The position numbers were made by a program, and so were the translations under genes. This document shows positions 51,813 to 61,127 of a stretch of 64,000 nt of DNA, in pieces (position 1 is the first letter of the stretch; each line of letters starts with the position of its first letter). Source of the DNA: Allosphingosinicella deserti. GTDB taxonomy: Bacteria; Pseudomonadota; Alphaproteobacteria; Sphingomonadales; Sphingomonadaceae. The stretch is taken from the NCBI RefSeq assembly GCF_003012735.1, contig NZ_PXYI01000005.1, positions 310,001-374,000 of the forward strand, in the 5' to 3' direction. A model generated the notes under the pieces. It searched no databases. It saw nothing but the letters and a program-made list of their open reading frames with translations, and had not been told where the DNA came from.

Positions 51813-54611
51813 ATGGCGATCAGCAGGCGCACGTTTCTGGTTCACTCGATGCTTGCGGGCAGCGCAATGGCGGCAGCACCTGTGCTCGGCGCAGTCCCAC
51901 CGAAGCTCCGCCGCCGCAGCGCCGGAGCGCCGCCTGTCGATGCCGAAATCGTCTGGCTCGACGGGGCACCACCCGCTGTGGACGAGGGGCAGACGTGGGG
52001 CGTGCCCTGGCCGCGCGGCACCCGCAAGACCCGCTTCGGCCTGCGCGACGCGTCGGGCCAGGCGCTCCCCGTGCAGAGCTGGACGACGGCGACCTGGCCG
52101 GACGGATCGATCAAATGGACCGCCCACGCGCTTCCGGCCGGTTCCGGCACCGGCGGTGCGCTCACTCTCGGCCCGGGCAAGGCGCGCGCACCGGCATCGC
52201 CGGTCGCCGCCGCCTGGCGTGGCGACGCGATCGAGGTGACCAGCGGCCCACTGGCATGGCGCATCGGCACAAGCGGCCCGCACATCATCCTCTCCGCCCG
52301 CCACGGCGCGCGGGAGACACTGCGCACCGTCGGGCTCGTCGCCACGTCCCAGGATCGTCCTGGCGGCGACACCGAGGAGAGCATCGCCCGCCAGCGCTTC
52401 GAAAGCGAAATCACCGCGGCGACGGTCGAGCAGGAAGGGCCGGTGCGCGCGGTGGTCAAGGTCGACGGGCGGCATCGCGGTGGCGCGACCGATGGCGCGG
52501 GGCGCGCCTGGCTCCCATTCTCGATGCGGCTCTATTTCTATGCCGGCGCCGAGAGCGTGCGGATCGTTCATTCCTTCATCTTCGACGGCGACGAGCAGAC
52601 GGATTTCCTCAGCGGCCTCGGTCTCACCGGCCAGGTGCCGATGACCGATCTGCCCTATGACCGGCATGTCCGTTTCGCCGGCACTGGTGATGGGGTCTGG
52701 GCCGAAGCGGTGCAGCCGCTCACCGGCCTCCGCCGCGATCCGGGCAAGCCGTTCCGGGACGCCCAGGTCGCAGGTCTCAAGGTGCCACCGGTCGCCGAGA
52801 TGGCGGCACCGGTGCGCGAGGGCTTGCCCTACGTGCCGCTGTGGGGAGACTTCACGCTCAGCCAGCCCAATGCGGACGGGTTCAGCATCGCCAAGCGCAC
52901 CAGGCCCGGCCATGGCTGGATCGACGCCGATGGCGGCACGCGCGCCAACGGGCTCGGTTTCGTCGGCGGTCCGGCGGGGGGAGTCGCCTTCGGCATGACC
53001 GATTTCTGGCAGCGCCACCCGGTGCGGCTCGACATCCGCAACGCCCATGAAGACGCCGCCGATTTCACGCTCTGGTACCATTCGCCGGATGCGCCGGTGA
53101 TGGACCTGCGCTTCTTTCACGACGGCATGGGCATGAACGAACATGTCGCCGAGAATGAAGGCCTCGACATCACCTACGAGGATTATGAGAAAGGCTGGGG
53201 GACGCCGCACGGCATCGCCCGCACCACCGAATTCACCCTCTGGGCGCTGCCCGCGACGCCGACCCGGGAGCGCTTCGCCGCCATGGCGGAATGCGTCGCG
53301 AGGCCACCGCGGCTGGTGCCGACGCCCGCGCGGATCCATGCCGCCGGCGTGTTCGGCGACTGGAGCCTGCCGGATCGATCGACCCCGGCGAAGGCCGCGA
53401 TCGAGGCGCAGAACGACACTCTGCTCAGCTTCTACCGCGAGCAGGTGGAGCAGCGCCGCTGGTACGGTTTCTGGAATTATGGCGACGTCATGCACACCTA
53501 CGATGCCGATCGCCACGTCTGGCGCTACGACATCGGCGGCTTTGCCTGGGCGAACAGCGAGCTTTCGCCCGATCTCTGGCTGTGGCTGAGCTTCCTGCGC
53601 TCGGGCGATCCGAAGGTCTTCCGCATGGCCGAGGCAATGACGCGGCACACCGGCGAGGTCGACGTCTATCATCTCGGCCGCTTCCGCGGGCTCGGCACCC
53701 GTCACGCCGTCCAGCATTGGGGCGACAGCTCCAAGCAGCCGCGCGTGTCCAACGCCACCTACCGGCGCATCTATTATTATCTAACCGCCGACGAGCGGGT
53801 CGGCGATCTGATGCGCGAATTGCTCGACAGTGATCGCACCCTCGTCCACGTCGACATCGGCCGCAAGGTGGGCGCCCGCCGGCCGGGCTCCGCGCCGCCC
53901 GGCGGCACCGGCGCGGTCACCGCCGACACGCCGCTGCGGGACGGCCAGATCTTCCTCCAGTTCGGCACCAGCTGGTGCTCCCTCGTAGGCGCCTGGCTGA
54001 CCGAATGGGAGCGAACCGGGGACAAGAAGTGGCGCGACCGCATCGTCGCCGGCATGACCTCGATCGCCGCCCTTCCCAAACAATGGTTCGCCGGCGGGGC
54101 GAAATACGATCTCGCCAGCGGCCGCTTCCTCGGGCCGGGAACGGAGGTCAGCGTCAGTCACCTGAACAGCGTGTTCGGCGCCGTGGAGATCAATTCCGAA
54201 CTGTTCGACCTGCTCGACGTGCCCGCCTACGAGAAGGCCTGGCTCGATTATTGCGTCGCCTACAATGCACCGCCGGCGCAATTCGCGGCGCTGACGGGAT
54301 CGCGAGACCGCGGCGGCCGCAACCTCAAGGAAGGCCATTCGCGCCTCACCGCCTTCGCCGCCAGACACCTCGGGGATCCGGCCCTTGCCCGCCGCGCCTG
54401 GGCCGAGTTCTTTCCGGGCGAGGCCGGTCTCGGCATGGGCATCGCGGCGCGAAAGGTGGACGGACCGGCAGTGCTGAAACCGGTCGCCGAAGCTCCCAAA
54501 GTCTCGACCAACGCGACCGCCCAATGGGGTCTGGCGGCGATCCAGAATCTGGCGCTGGTCGGCGACGCGTTGGAGGAAGCCTGGGCGCAATCGGGCGCAG
54601 CGCAACGCTAA
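51813..54611 (+). CDS. Exo-rhamnogalacturonan lyase-like protein (PL26 type), Tat-exported
   Basis: 932 residues from the ATG at 51813, after GAGAGGG; upstream codons in frame are not protein-like. A twin-arginine signal, ISRRTFLVHSMLAGSAMAAAP, predicts Tat export as a folded protein. The order fits the three-domain exo-rhamnogalacturonan lyase family (PcRGLX type): an N-terminal beta-domain (TWGVPWPRGTRK, WPDGSIKWTAHALPAGSG), a beta-sandwich middle part (YFYAGAESVRIVHSFIFDGDE) and an alpha/alpha-toroid (WYGFWNYGDVMHTYD, HLGRFRGLGTRHAVQHWGDS, HSRLTAFAARH). Such enzymes remove disaccharide units from rhamnogalacturonan-I ends. The family call is from memory of motifs and order. Single-gene unit with an IclR-type site in its promoter. 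Confidence 0.87.
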   Translation: MAISRRTFLVHSMLAGSAMAAAPVLGAVPPKLRRRSAGAPPVDAEIVWLDGAPPAVDEGQTWGVPWPRGTRKTRFGLRDASGQALPVQSWTTATWPDGSIKWTAHALPAGSGTGGALTLGPGKARAPASPVAAAWRGDAIEVTSGPLAWRIGTSGPHIILSARHGARETLRTVGLVATSQDRPGGDTEESIARQRFESEITAATVEQEGPVRAVVKVDGRHRGGATDGAGRAWLPFSMRLYFYAGAESVRIVHSFIFDGDEQTDFLSGLGLTGQVPMTDLPYDRHVRFAGTGDGVWAEAVQPLTGLRRDPGKPFRDAQVAGLKVPPVAEMAAPVREGLPYVPLWGDFTLSQPNADGFSIAKRTRPGHGWIDADGGTRANGLGFVGGPAGGVAFGMTDFWQRHPVRLDIRNAHEDAADFTLWYHSPDAPVMDLRFFHDGMGMNEHVAENEGLDITYEDYEKGWGTPHGIARTTEFTLWALPATPTRERFAAMAECVARPPRLVPTPARIHAAGVFGDWSLPDRSTPAKAAIEAQNDTLLSFYREQVEQRRWYGFWNYGDVMHTYDADRHVWRYDIGGFAWANSELSPDLWLWLSFLRSGDPKVFRMAEAMTRHTGEVDVYHLGRFRGLGTRHAVQHWGDSSKQPRVSNATYRRIYYYLTADERVGDLMRELLDSDRTLVHVDIGRKVGARRPGSAPPGGTGAVTADTPLRDGQIFLQFGTSWCSLVGAWLTEWERTGDKKWRDRIVAGMTSIAALPKQWFAGGAKYDLASGRFLGPGTEVSVSHLNSVFGAVEINSELFDLLDVPAYEKAWLDYCVAYNAPPAQFAALTGSRDRGGRNLKEGHSRLTAFAARHLGDPALARRAWAEFFPGEAGLGMGIAARKVDGPAVLKPVAEAPKVSTNATAQWGLAAIQNLALVGDALEEAWAQSGAAQR

Positions 54612-54682
54612 GCGCCCTCGGGAGTCCCTCGCTCCATCAAGCCTCCCGTCGAGGCAGGCGGGAGCAGGCCGCTGGCAAACGA

Positions 54683-54706
54683 GGGGTCTCCGTCTCCGGA
54701 GGCCCC
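54683..54706. terminator. Hairpin between convergent PL26-like and ridA genes
   Basis: GGGGTCTCCG and CGGAGGCCCC pair with one G-T wobble around a TCTC loop. No clear T-run; a bidirectional transcription end is plausible. Confidence 0.45.
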
Positions 54707-54717
54707 CGTCCGTTGCC

Positions 54718-55065
54718 TTATGCCAGCGCCGCCGTGACGATGATCTCCACCTTGTAATCCGGCGTTGCGAGCTTCGCCTCGCCGGTGGCGCGGGCTGGTG
54801 CGTGCTCGGCGACGACCCAGCTGTCCCAGACGGCGTTCATCTCGGCGAAGTCGGCCATGTCGGCGAGCCAGATGGTCGCGGTCAGGATTCGGGTCTTGTC
54901 GGTGCCGGCTTCGGCGAGCAGCGCGTCGATGGCGGCGAGCACGCTTTGCGTCTGCACGGTGACGCTCTCGCCGGGCGCTCCGACCTGGCCGGCGAGATAG
55001 ACGATGTTGCCGTGGATGACGGCCTGGCTCATGCGCGGGCCGGAATGAAGGCGGGTGATGGTCAT
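54718..55065 (-). CDS. RidA/YjgF family enamine/imine deaminase
   Basis: 115 residues, the usual RidA length. Family blocks are MSQAVIHGNIVYLAGQVG (12-29), QTQSVLAAIDALLAEAGTD and the C-terminal IIVTAALA. It lacks the classic substrate Arg (in E. coli RidA, R105 in RIEIEAVA-type ends), having YKVEIIVTAALA, so it belongs to a side subgroup rather than RidA proper. In an operon with alanine racemase and D-amino-acid dehydrogenase it could remove the imino acid formed by amine oxidation. It lies 24 bases after dadA on the same strand. Confidence 0.85.
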   Translation of the reverse strand: MTITRLHSGPRMSQAVIHGNIVYLAGQVGAPGESVTVQTQSVLAAIDALLAEAGTDKTRILTATIWLADMADFAEMNAVWDSWVVAEHAPARATGEAKLATPDYKVEIIVTAALA

Positions 55066-55089
55066 GTCGTTCTCCTTGCGTAATGTTGC

Positions 55090-56346
55090 TCAGGCGCCGT
55101 AGCGGGCGATGCCGAGATCGTGAACCTCGATCGCGGGGGTCTTGCCGCCGATCATGTCGGCGACGACGTGGCCCGAGCCGCAGGCCATCGTCCAGCCGAG
55201 CGTGCCGTGGCCGGTGTTGAGGAACAGATTGGGATAGCGGGTCGCGCCGATCACCGGCGTGCTGTCCGGAGTCATGGGCCGCAGCCCGGCCCAGAAGCTT
55301 GCCTGGCCAAGATCGCCCGCCTCGGGGAAGAGCGAGGTCAGCGAATGTTCGAGCGTTTGCCGGCGCCGCTCGTGCAGGCCGAGATCGTAGCCGCTGATCT
55401 CGGCCATGCCGCCCACGCGGATGCGGTCGCCGAGGCGGGTGATCGCCACCTTGTAACTTTCGTCGAGCAGGGTCGAAACCGGCGTGATGTCCCGCCGCAC
55501 CACCGGCACGGTGATCGAATAGCCCTTTACCGGATAGACCGGCAGCCTGAGGCCGAGCGGCGCCAGCAGCTGCGGCGAATGGCTGCCGAGCGCAACGACA
55601 TAGGCGTCGGCCTTGATCGCGCCGCCGTCGGTGATCACCGACTGAATTGTCCCGCCCGACGCAACGATCCGCTGGATCGACGTGCCGAAGCGGAAGCGCA
55701 CGCCGGCTGCTTCGGCGAGGGCGGCGAGCGCGGTGGTGAATTTGAAGCAATCGCCGGTTTCGTCATTCGGCAGCCGCAAGCCGCCGGCGATCGGCGCCTT
55801 GGACGCGGCGAGGCCGGGTTCGGCGGCGATGCAGCCGCGGCGATCGAGCAGATCGTAGGGGATGCCGTAGGCGCGCAGCACCTCGATATCCTTGCCGACG
55901 GCGTCGAGCTGCGCCTGGGTCCGGAAGAGCTGCAACGTGCCGAGGCTTCTTTGATCATAGTCGATTCGGGTTTCGCCACGCAGGTCGATCAGCCGGTCGC
56001 GGCTGAACTCGGCCAGCCTGACCATGCGCGCCTTGTTGATCGCATAGCGTTCGGCGGTGCAGTTGCGCAGCATGCTCACCAGCCAGGCGAGCATGTGCCG
56101 GTCGATCGCCGGCCGCAGGATCAGCGGCGCGTGCTTCATCAGCAGCCAGCGTATCGCCTTGGCCGGGATGCCCGGCGCCGCCCAGGGCGAGGCATAGCCG
56201 GGCGAGATCTCGCCGGCATTGGCGAAGCTCGTTTCCATCGCCGCCGCCGGCTGGCGATCGACGACGACGACCTCGTGCCCCGCCTTGGCGAGATACCAGG
56301 CGGTGGTGGTGCCGATCACCCCGCTGCCGAGGATCGCGACCTTCAC
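55090..56346 (-). CDS. dadA: D-amino acid dehydrogenase small subunit
   Basis: 418 residues from a GTG at 56346, chosen because the FAD-binding motif [18 protein letters not shown] begins at residue 3; the longer frame upstream is not conserved-looking. Other DadA landmarks are [18 protein letters not shown], the substrate-site region [22 protein letters not shown] and [14 protein letters not shown], with the final [14 protein letters not shown]. The enzyme oxidises D-alanine to pyruvate and ammonia at the inner membrane, passing electrons to quinone. It follows alanine racemase by 34 bases and precedes ridA, forming an alanine catabolic operon. Confidence 0.94.
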   Translation of the reverse strand: MKVAILGSGVIGTTTAWYLAKAGHEVVVVDRQPAAAMETSFANAGEISPGYASPWAAPGIPAKAIRWLLMKHAPLILRPAIDRHMLAWLVSMLRNCTAERYAINKARMVRLAEFSRDRLIDLRGETRIDYDQRSLGTLQLFRTQAQLDAVGKDIEVLRAYGIPYDLLDRRGCIAAEPGLAASKAPIAGGLRLPNDETGDCFKFTTALAALAEAAGVRFRFGTSIQRIVASGGTIQSVITDGGAIKADAYVVALGSHSPQLLAPLGLRLPVYPVKGYSITVPVVRRDITPVSTLLDESYKVAITRLGDRIRVGGMAEISGYDLGLHERRRQTLEHSLTSLFPEAGDLGQASFWAGLRPMTPDSTPVIGATRYPNLFLNTGHGTLGWTMACGSGHVVADMIGGKTPAIEVHDLGIARYGA

Positions 56347-56380
56347 GATGTCGCTCGCGGAGATGGACTGTGCTGCATCA

Positions 56381-57484
56381 TCAATTGACCCATGTTCTGG
56401 AAAAGCGCCGGCCGAGGCGCGTGAGGATTTCGTACGGGATGGTGCCGGCATCGCGCGCCACCTGATCGAGCGACTGATTGGGGCCGATCAGCTCCAGATG
56501 CAGGCCTTCGCATAGCACCTCTTCGGCGAGCATCGTCACGTCGACCGCAAGGCTGTCCATCGAGACCCGGCCGACGATCGGCAGGCGGACCCTGCGGTGA
56601 TAGGCGGCACCTGTGTTGCCGAGCTGCCGCGGCCAGCCATCGGCATAGCCGATCCCGAGGATCGCGACCTGCCGTTCGTGATCCGCGCCGCCGGTGAGCC
56701 CATAGCCGAGGCCGTCGCCGGCCGCGATCGTGCGAACCTGGATGATCGGCGCCGAAAGCTGAACGGTCAGCGCGATGGTCACCCCCGCAGCCGAAATTGG
56801 CGGAGCGCCGTAAAGCGCGATCCCGGCGCGGACGAGCGCGAAGTGGAAACGGGCGTCGAGCAAAGCGCCGCCCGAATTGGCGAGCGAGAGGCGGGCGTTC
56901 GGAAACAGGGCGGACAGCCGACGGAAGGCTTCGAGCTGGCGCTGGTTGGACGGATCGGCGGGATCGTCGGCACAGGCGAGATGGCTCATCACCAGATCGA
57001 TGCCCATGCCTGCGGCTCCTGCCATTTCCCGCGCGGCGACGTCCGCTTCCCCTGCGGACAAGCCAAGGCGGCTCATGCCGGTGTCGATCTGAAGCGCCGC
57101 CGCAACCGGTTCGCGCCGCTGTGCGACCACGTCTTGCCAGCGCCGCACCTGGGCGAGCGAGTTCAAGACCGGCGCGATCCCCGCAGCAGCGCATTCCGCT
57201 TCCGTGCCCGGCGCAAGTCCGTTCAAGACGTAAAGCCTCGCATCCGCCGGCAGCAACGGCTGCAGCGCGAGCGCCTCGTCGAGCATCGCGACGAAGAACG
57301 TTCGGCAGCCCGCTTCGGCGAGCGACGGCGCAACGCGGGCGGCGCCGAGGCCGTAGGCGTCCGCCTTGATCACCGCCCCGACAGGCGCAGGCGCGACCAC
57401 CGCGGCAAGCGCCCGGTAATTGGCGCGGATCGCCTCCAGATCGATGGTCAGCCGGGCGCCACCGCCCGCGTCCTGGTGCTGCAT
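56381..57484 (-). CDS. alr: Alanine racemase, probably catabolic
   Basis: 367 residues from the ATG at 57484, with GGGAGAAG just upstream. The PLP lysine lies in [11 protein letters not shown] (about residue 37), the substrate-binding block in [11 protein letters not shown], and the catalytic Tyr in ALYGAPP near 235; [14 protein letters not shown] follows near 285. It interconverts L- and D-alanine. The operon with D-amino-acid dehydrogenase and the divergent Lrp-type regulator point to the catabolic DadX role rather than cell-wall supply, but without seeing whether another racemase gene exists this cannot be settled. Confidence 0.94.
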   Translation of the reverse strand: MQHQDAGGGARLTIDLEAIRANYRALAAVVAPAPVGAVIKADAYGLGAARVAPSLAEAGCRTFFVAMLDEALALQPLLPADARLYVLNGLAPGTEAECAAAGIAPVLNSLAQVRRWQDVVAQRREPVAAALQIDTGMSRLGLSAGEADVAAREMAGAAGMGIDLVMSHLACADDPADPSNQRQLEAFRRLSALFPNARLSLANSGGALLDARFHFALVRAGIALYGAPPISAAGVTIALTVQLSAPIIQVRTIAAGDGLGYGLTGGADHERQVAILGIGYADGWPRQLGNTGAAYHRRVRLPIVGRVSMDSLAVDVTMLAEEVLCEGLHLELIGPNQSLDQVARDAGTIPYEILTRLGRRFSRTWVN

Positions 57485-57611
57485 CCGCTGCTTCTCCCTG
57501 CCGCGGAGGCTAGCGGGTCCTTGTTCGAATTGGCTGCCGCTCTTTCGCAGGTTATGCCCTATAGGCGCCAAGCACAGTGCGAATGTTGCGTGGTCACGAA
57601 ACAGGATTTCA

Positions 57612-58064
57612 ATGCAGCTCGATCAGATCGACCGCCGGATCATCGGTCTTCTCCGCCGCGACGGGCGTCTGCCCAACAATGCGCTCGCGGCGGCCGTCGG
57701 CCTGTCGCCCTCCGCCTGCCTGCGGCGGGTCCGCGCGCTCGAAACGGGAGGGGTGATCCGCGGTTATGCCGCTTTGATCGCCGGGCCGCACGAGAGCGAG
57801 GCGGTGGTGGCGATCGTCCGCATCACCCTCGAGAAGCAGACAGAGGAGCAGCTCAACCGCTTCGAGGAAGCAGTCCGCCGCCATCCCGAGATCGTCGAAT
57901 GTTTCCTGATGACCGGCGACGAGGATTATATCCTGCGTACCTCCGCGACGAGCCCGGCCGCCTACGAGACGATCCACAAGGAAATCCTCTCGCGCCTGCC
58001 CGGCGTCGCGCGGATCCATTCCAGCTTCGCGATCCGCAGCGTCCTGGCCGCGCCGACCGGCTGA
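57612..58064 (+). CDS. Lrp/AsnC-family transcriptional regulator
   Basis: 150 residues. The N-terminal helix-turn-helix (LDQIDRRIIGLLRRDGRLPNNALAAAVGLSPSACLRRVRALE) and C-terminal RAM effector domain (VVAIVRITLEK, VECFLMTGDEDYILR) are complete. It is divergent from alr-dadA-ridA with 127 bases between, so it is the likely L-alanine-responsive activator of that operon, as in other bacteria where Lrp-type proteins control dadA (inference from context). Confidence 0.93.
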   Translation: MQLDQIDRRIIGLLRRDGRLPNNALAAAVGLSPSACLRRVRALETGGVIRGYAALIAGPHESEAVVAIVRITLEKQTEEQLNRFEEAVRRHPEIVECFLMTGDEDYILRTSATSPAAYETIHKEILSRLPGVARIHSSFAIRSVLAAPTG

Positions 58065-58088
58065 ACCGACCTGCCTTCCGGTTCGCGG

Positions 58089-58856
58089 CTATTGCAGCGT
58101 CTGGCTGGCGAGATTGTTCGCGTAGCGGCTCGAGACCGGGAGCCGGCGGCCGTTGCGCAGCGCCACTTCGACGACGCTTCGGCCATCGCGCACCAGCATG
58201 TCGATCGTCCGCCACGGCACGAGATAGGAACGATGGACCCGAACGAAGCCCGCATCGCGCAATACCCGTTCCGCGTTGCGCATCGTCTGACGCCAGACGA
58301 TGGTGCGGGTCTCGGTATGAAGCTCGACATAATTGCCGGCGGCGCACGCGAACAGAATGTCCGCCGGCGCAACCGGAGGAGTATCGCCGGTGGGGGCGAG
58401 ATCGTGGACCGGCTGCGCTGGAGCCTTGATCGGATAGAGCGACGCGGCGAGCAGCGCCACGCCGAGCAGCGGCAGCCGGCTGAAATAGGCGCGTTCGGCG
58501 CCGGAGCCCAGCCACAAGGCCGCGACACTGCTCGCCGCATAAGCGGCGCAGGCGAGGCCGACACCCAGGATCAGCAGGTGCGCCCGCGTCGGCGCCGATC
58601 GGGCGCGGCGCTCGAACAGCATCGCTCCGGCGACCCAGGGGCTCAGCGTCGCGATCGCCCAGATCAGACTTCCGACCAGGTCGAGATGCTCGCGCTCGAA
58701 GATGCTTTCGTAGAGCAGGCAGTAAGCCGCACCGGCGGGAATGAGGGCAAGGGGAGCAAGCCGCCGCGCCCACGCCCTTTCGGTCGGATGCGGCTCGGCG
58801 CGGCGCGGCTCGGCGGGGCTCCAGGCGCGTGCGAAGCGGGCGGCGAGATTGATCAT
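58089..58856 (-). CDS. LytTR-domain membrane transcriptional regulator
   Basis: 255 residues from the ATG at 58856, with GAAGGGAC upstream; longer starts lack a ribosome site. About four hydrophobic helices occupy residues 33-140 (LAPLALIPAGAAYCLLY, LIWAIATLSPWVAGAML, LLILGVGLACAAYAAS, LPLLGVALLAASLYPI). A LytTR DNA-binding domain follows (about 155-255): FACAAGNYVELHTE, RVLRDAGFVRVHRSYLV, VALRNGRRLPVSSRY. There is no receiver domain, so it probably senses through its membrane part. It lies 67 bases after the TonB receptor gene on the same strand and probably regulates it; signal unknown. Confidence 0.9.
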   Translation of the reverse strand: MINLAARFARAWSPAEPRRAEPHPTERAWARRLAPLALIPAGAAYCLLYESIFEREHLDLVGSLIWAIATLSPWVAGAMLFERRARSAPTRAHLLILGVGLACAAYAASSVAALWLGSGAERAYFSRLPLLGVALLAASLYPIKAPAQPVHDLAPTGDTPPVAPADILFACAAGNYVELHTETRTIVWRQTMRNAERVLRDAGFVRVHRSYLVPWRTIDMLVRDGRSVVEVALRNGRRLPVSSRYANNLASQTLQ

Positions 58857-58923
58857 CGTTCGGGCGTCCCTTCTGAATCGGTGGAAGCGCAGGCGGGTCG
58901 TGGTCGAAAGGTCGTGATGCATA

Positions 58924-60867
58924 TCAGAGCCGTGTGGTGAGAAGAATGCGCATATGCTGTCCGGAAATCGGCACCAGCGGCCCATAAGGTGTCGCATAAT
59001 AGCCTTTGCGGTCGAGGGCGTTGACCAGCTGTACCCGCAGCGACAGGGCCGCCTTTCCCGCCGTCCAGTCGTAGCGGGTGCCGAGGATCGCGAACGGCAC
59101 GCCCGCCACCTCGGTGGCGCCGAGACTGTCGCGGCGGCGCTTTCCCTCGTAGAGCAGATACCCGTCCACGCTCCAGCGGTCCGTGATTTTCTGCTCGACG
59201 GCAATCGTCCCATTGAAGCGGGAGACTCCCGGCGCGACCGGGTTGACGATGCCGGCGTCGACCTGCTCGCCCGAGATTCTGGGCCGAACGAGATTGGCAC
59301 CCAACACCAGGGTGGTCGTGGGCGTCAGCTGGCCGGTAAGCGAGGCTTCGACACCGCGGTGGCGGACGGTGCCGACCGGGGCGTAGATCGAATCGGCGCG
59401 CAGGCCGTAGATCGGCTTGCGGATGTCGAACCCGGCGAGGATTAGGCCGAGGCGCGGCGTGAGATCGTAGCGGACACCCACTTCATATTGCCGCGCTTCG
59501 ACCGGCGGCAGGACCTCGCCGCGATTGAGCGCGGCGTCCGGCGCGAGGCCCGATTCCTCCAGGCCTGAAACGTAGCTCGCGAACAGATGCAATTTCGAAG
59601 TCGGATTCCAGAGCGCCGACGCGCTGTAGAGCCAGCTTTTGTCGAGCTGCGCCGACTGCGCGCCGAGTGCGTTGCGGACTTTTTTTTCGTAGCGGTTGCG
59701 GTGGATGCCCAGGCGCAGCTCGAACGCATCCCCCGCCGAAAGCTCATAGGTGGCACTCAGGATGCGCTGGTTGACCTGGTCCCGTGTCGACGGGACATCG
59801 TCCGGAAAATCGGGGCTGGGCACGGCAACCGGGACGCCCGCTATGTCGAAGCGGCCGGCCGGAAAGGCGACGGCATCGGCGCGGCGGCTGACCGAATTGC
59901 GCTGCCGCACCGCAACCCCGATCCGGTGGCGCGCACCGAGAAGCCCAAGCGACCGGAACGCCTTCGCCTCGGCAGAGTCCGAGCGGATGTCGGCGGAGTC
60001 CGTGTGGTAGACCGTGCTCGTCGCCAGACCCGCACCGTCGATCTCCAGCACCGTCGTGTCGGTGCGCGGGGAATTTCGGGTCGATCGTATCGCCGAGGCG
60101 CCGATCGTCCAGTCGCCCCACCGATGCTCGAACAAGGCGCCGAGATTGGTGGTGGTGGCGCGTGTTCGTGCCCAGTCCGGCGCATAGTGGCGGCGGACCC
60201 GGAGCGGCGGCGGGTTCGCCGCATCCTGCGGAAGGACGGCAAGATCGCCGTCATGAGTATCCCCGCTGATCCCGGCGAACAGGCGCAGGCGGGTCGCGGG
60301 GCCTGGCATCCAGCGCGCGACCGCGCCGACATCGTATCGGGATCCCTCCTGGCCGGTCGCCCACTTCTCCTCCGGACTGGCGAAGCCGTAAGCGGTGAGA
60401 TCCCATCTGCCGTCGCCGCTCACCACGTCGGCAATTGTCTCGAGACTCGGCGATCCGAACCCGCGCGTTCCAGCGGTGAGCGTCAGGGACGTGCGCGCGC
60501 CCGGTTCGCGGAGACGATAGCCCACCACCCCCGTCGGAGAGGAGAGATCCAGCGCCGTCGCCGCGATCCCGACGTTGATCGACGAGCCCGAGACGAGGGC
60601 ATCGGACGGCAGCGCCGCCGGATGGAAGTAGAACCCGTCAATGCGGAATGCGCCTCCGGTGGAAATCAGGTCGAACCCGCGAGTCTGGTACGGGCTGTAC
60701 AGGCCGACCTGGTTGATTCCCACCGTGGCGCCGAAGGCGTCCTCGGCCGCGCGTGTCGCACTTCCCTGCGGCGGGTCGCGGACGGGATCCTCGCTCTGTG
60801 CCGCAGCGGAACTCGCAGATAGGGTGGCCGCAAGCCCGCTGAGGCAGGCCCGAATATATGGTGACAT
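58924..60867 (-). CDS. TonB-dependent receptor with minimal plug, substrate unknown (e)
   Basis: 647 residues from the ATG at 60867, which opens a signal peptide (ACLSGLAATLSASSAAAQ). It is smaller than the other four receptors. The plug begins at about residue 45 (DAFGATVGINQVGLYSPYQTRGFDL) and the usual IVVTG box is absent. The barrel ends GQHMRILLTTRL. The size and the stretch SKLHLFASYVSGLEESG resemble siderophore or metal-type receptors rather than SusC-like sugar receptors. The adjacent LytTR membrane regulator is its only close neighbour. Substrate cannot be deduced. Confidence 0.87.
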   Translation of the reverse strand: MSPYIRACLSGLAATLSASSAAAQSEDPVRDPPQGSATRAAEDAFGATVGINQVGLYSPYQTRGFDLISTGGAFRIDGFYFHPAALPSDALVSGSSINVGIAATALDLSSPTGVVGYRLREPGARTSLTLTAGTRGFGSPSLETIADVVSGDGRWDLTAYGFASPEEKWATGQEGSRYDVGAVARWMPGPATRLRLFAGISGDTHDGDLAVLPQDAANPPPLRVRRHYAPDWARTRATTTNLGALFEHRWGDWTIGASAIRSTRNSPRTDTTVLEIDGAGLATSTVYHTDSADIRSDSAEAKAFRSLGLLGARHRIGVAVRQRNSVSRRADAVAFPAGRFDIAGVPVAVPSPDFPDDVPSTRDQVNQRILSATYELSAGDAFELRLGIHRNRYEKKVRNALGAQSAQLDKSWLYSASALWNPTSKLHLFASYVSGLEESGLAPDAALNRGEVLPPVEARQYEVGVRYDLTPRLGLILAGFDIRKPIYGLRADSIYAPVGTVRHRGVEASLTGQLTPTTTLVLGANLVRPRISGEQVDAGIVNPVAPGVSRFNGTIAVEQKITDRWSVDGYLLYEGKRRRDSLGATEVAGVPFAILGTRYDWTAGKAALSLRVQLVNALDRKGYYATPYGPLVPISGQHMRILLTTRL

Positions 60868-61127
60868 CGTCGAAGCATCTCCCTGGATCTGATGCCGGGC
60901 AGCGCTTGCGCAGCGGCTTCCGAGCGGCAATCGCAGGGGTGCGGTGGGAGGAATTTTGTGACGATGGGACGAATGCGGGCGCGTCCCGGCGCTTCGTCGC
61001 CCGCTGCTGGAGCGCGGCTGCAACGGAAGGAGTTCGTTCGATGCGCGCTCCCGAAATCAGTGCTTCTGAGGCGCGATCGCCTGATCTCGAGCGCTGCGGT
61101 GAGTCAGTCCGTATGGGCGGACATGCC

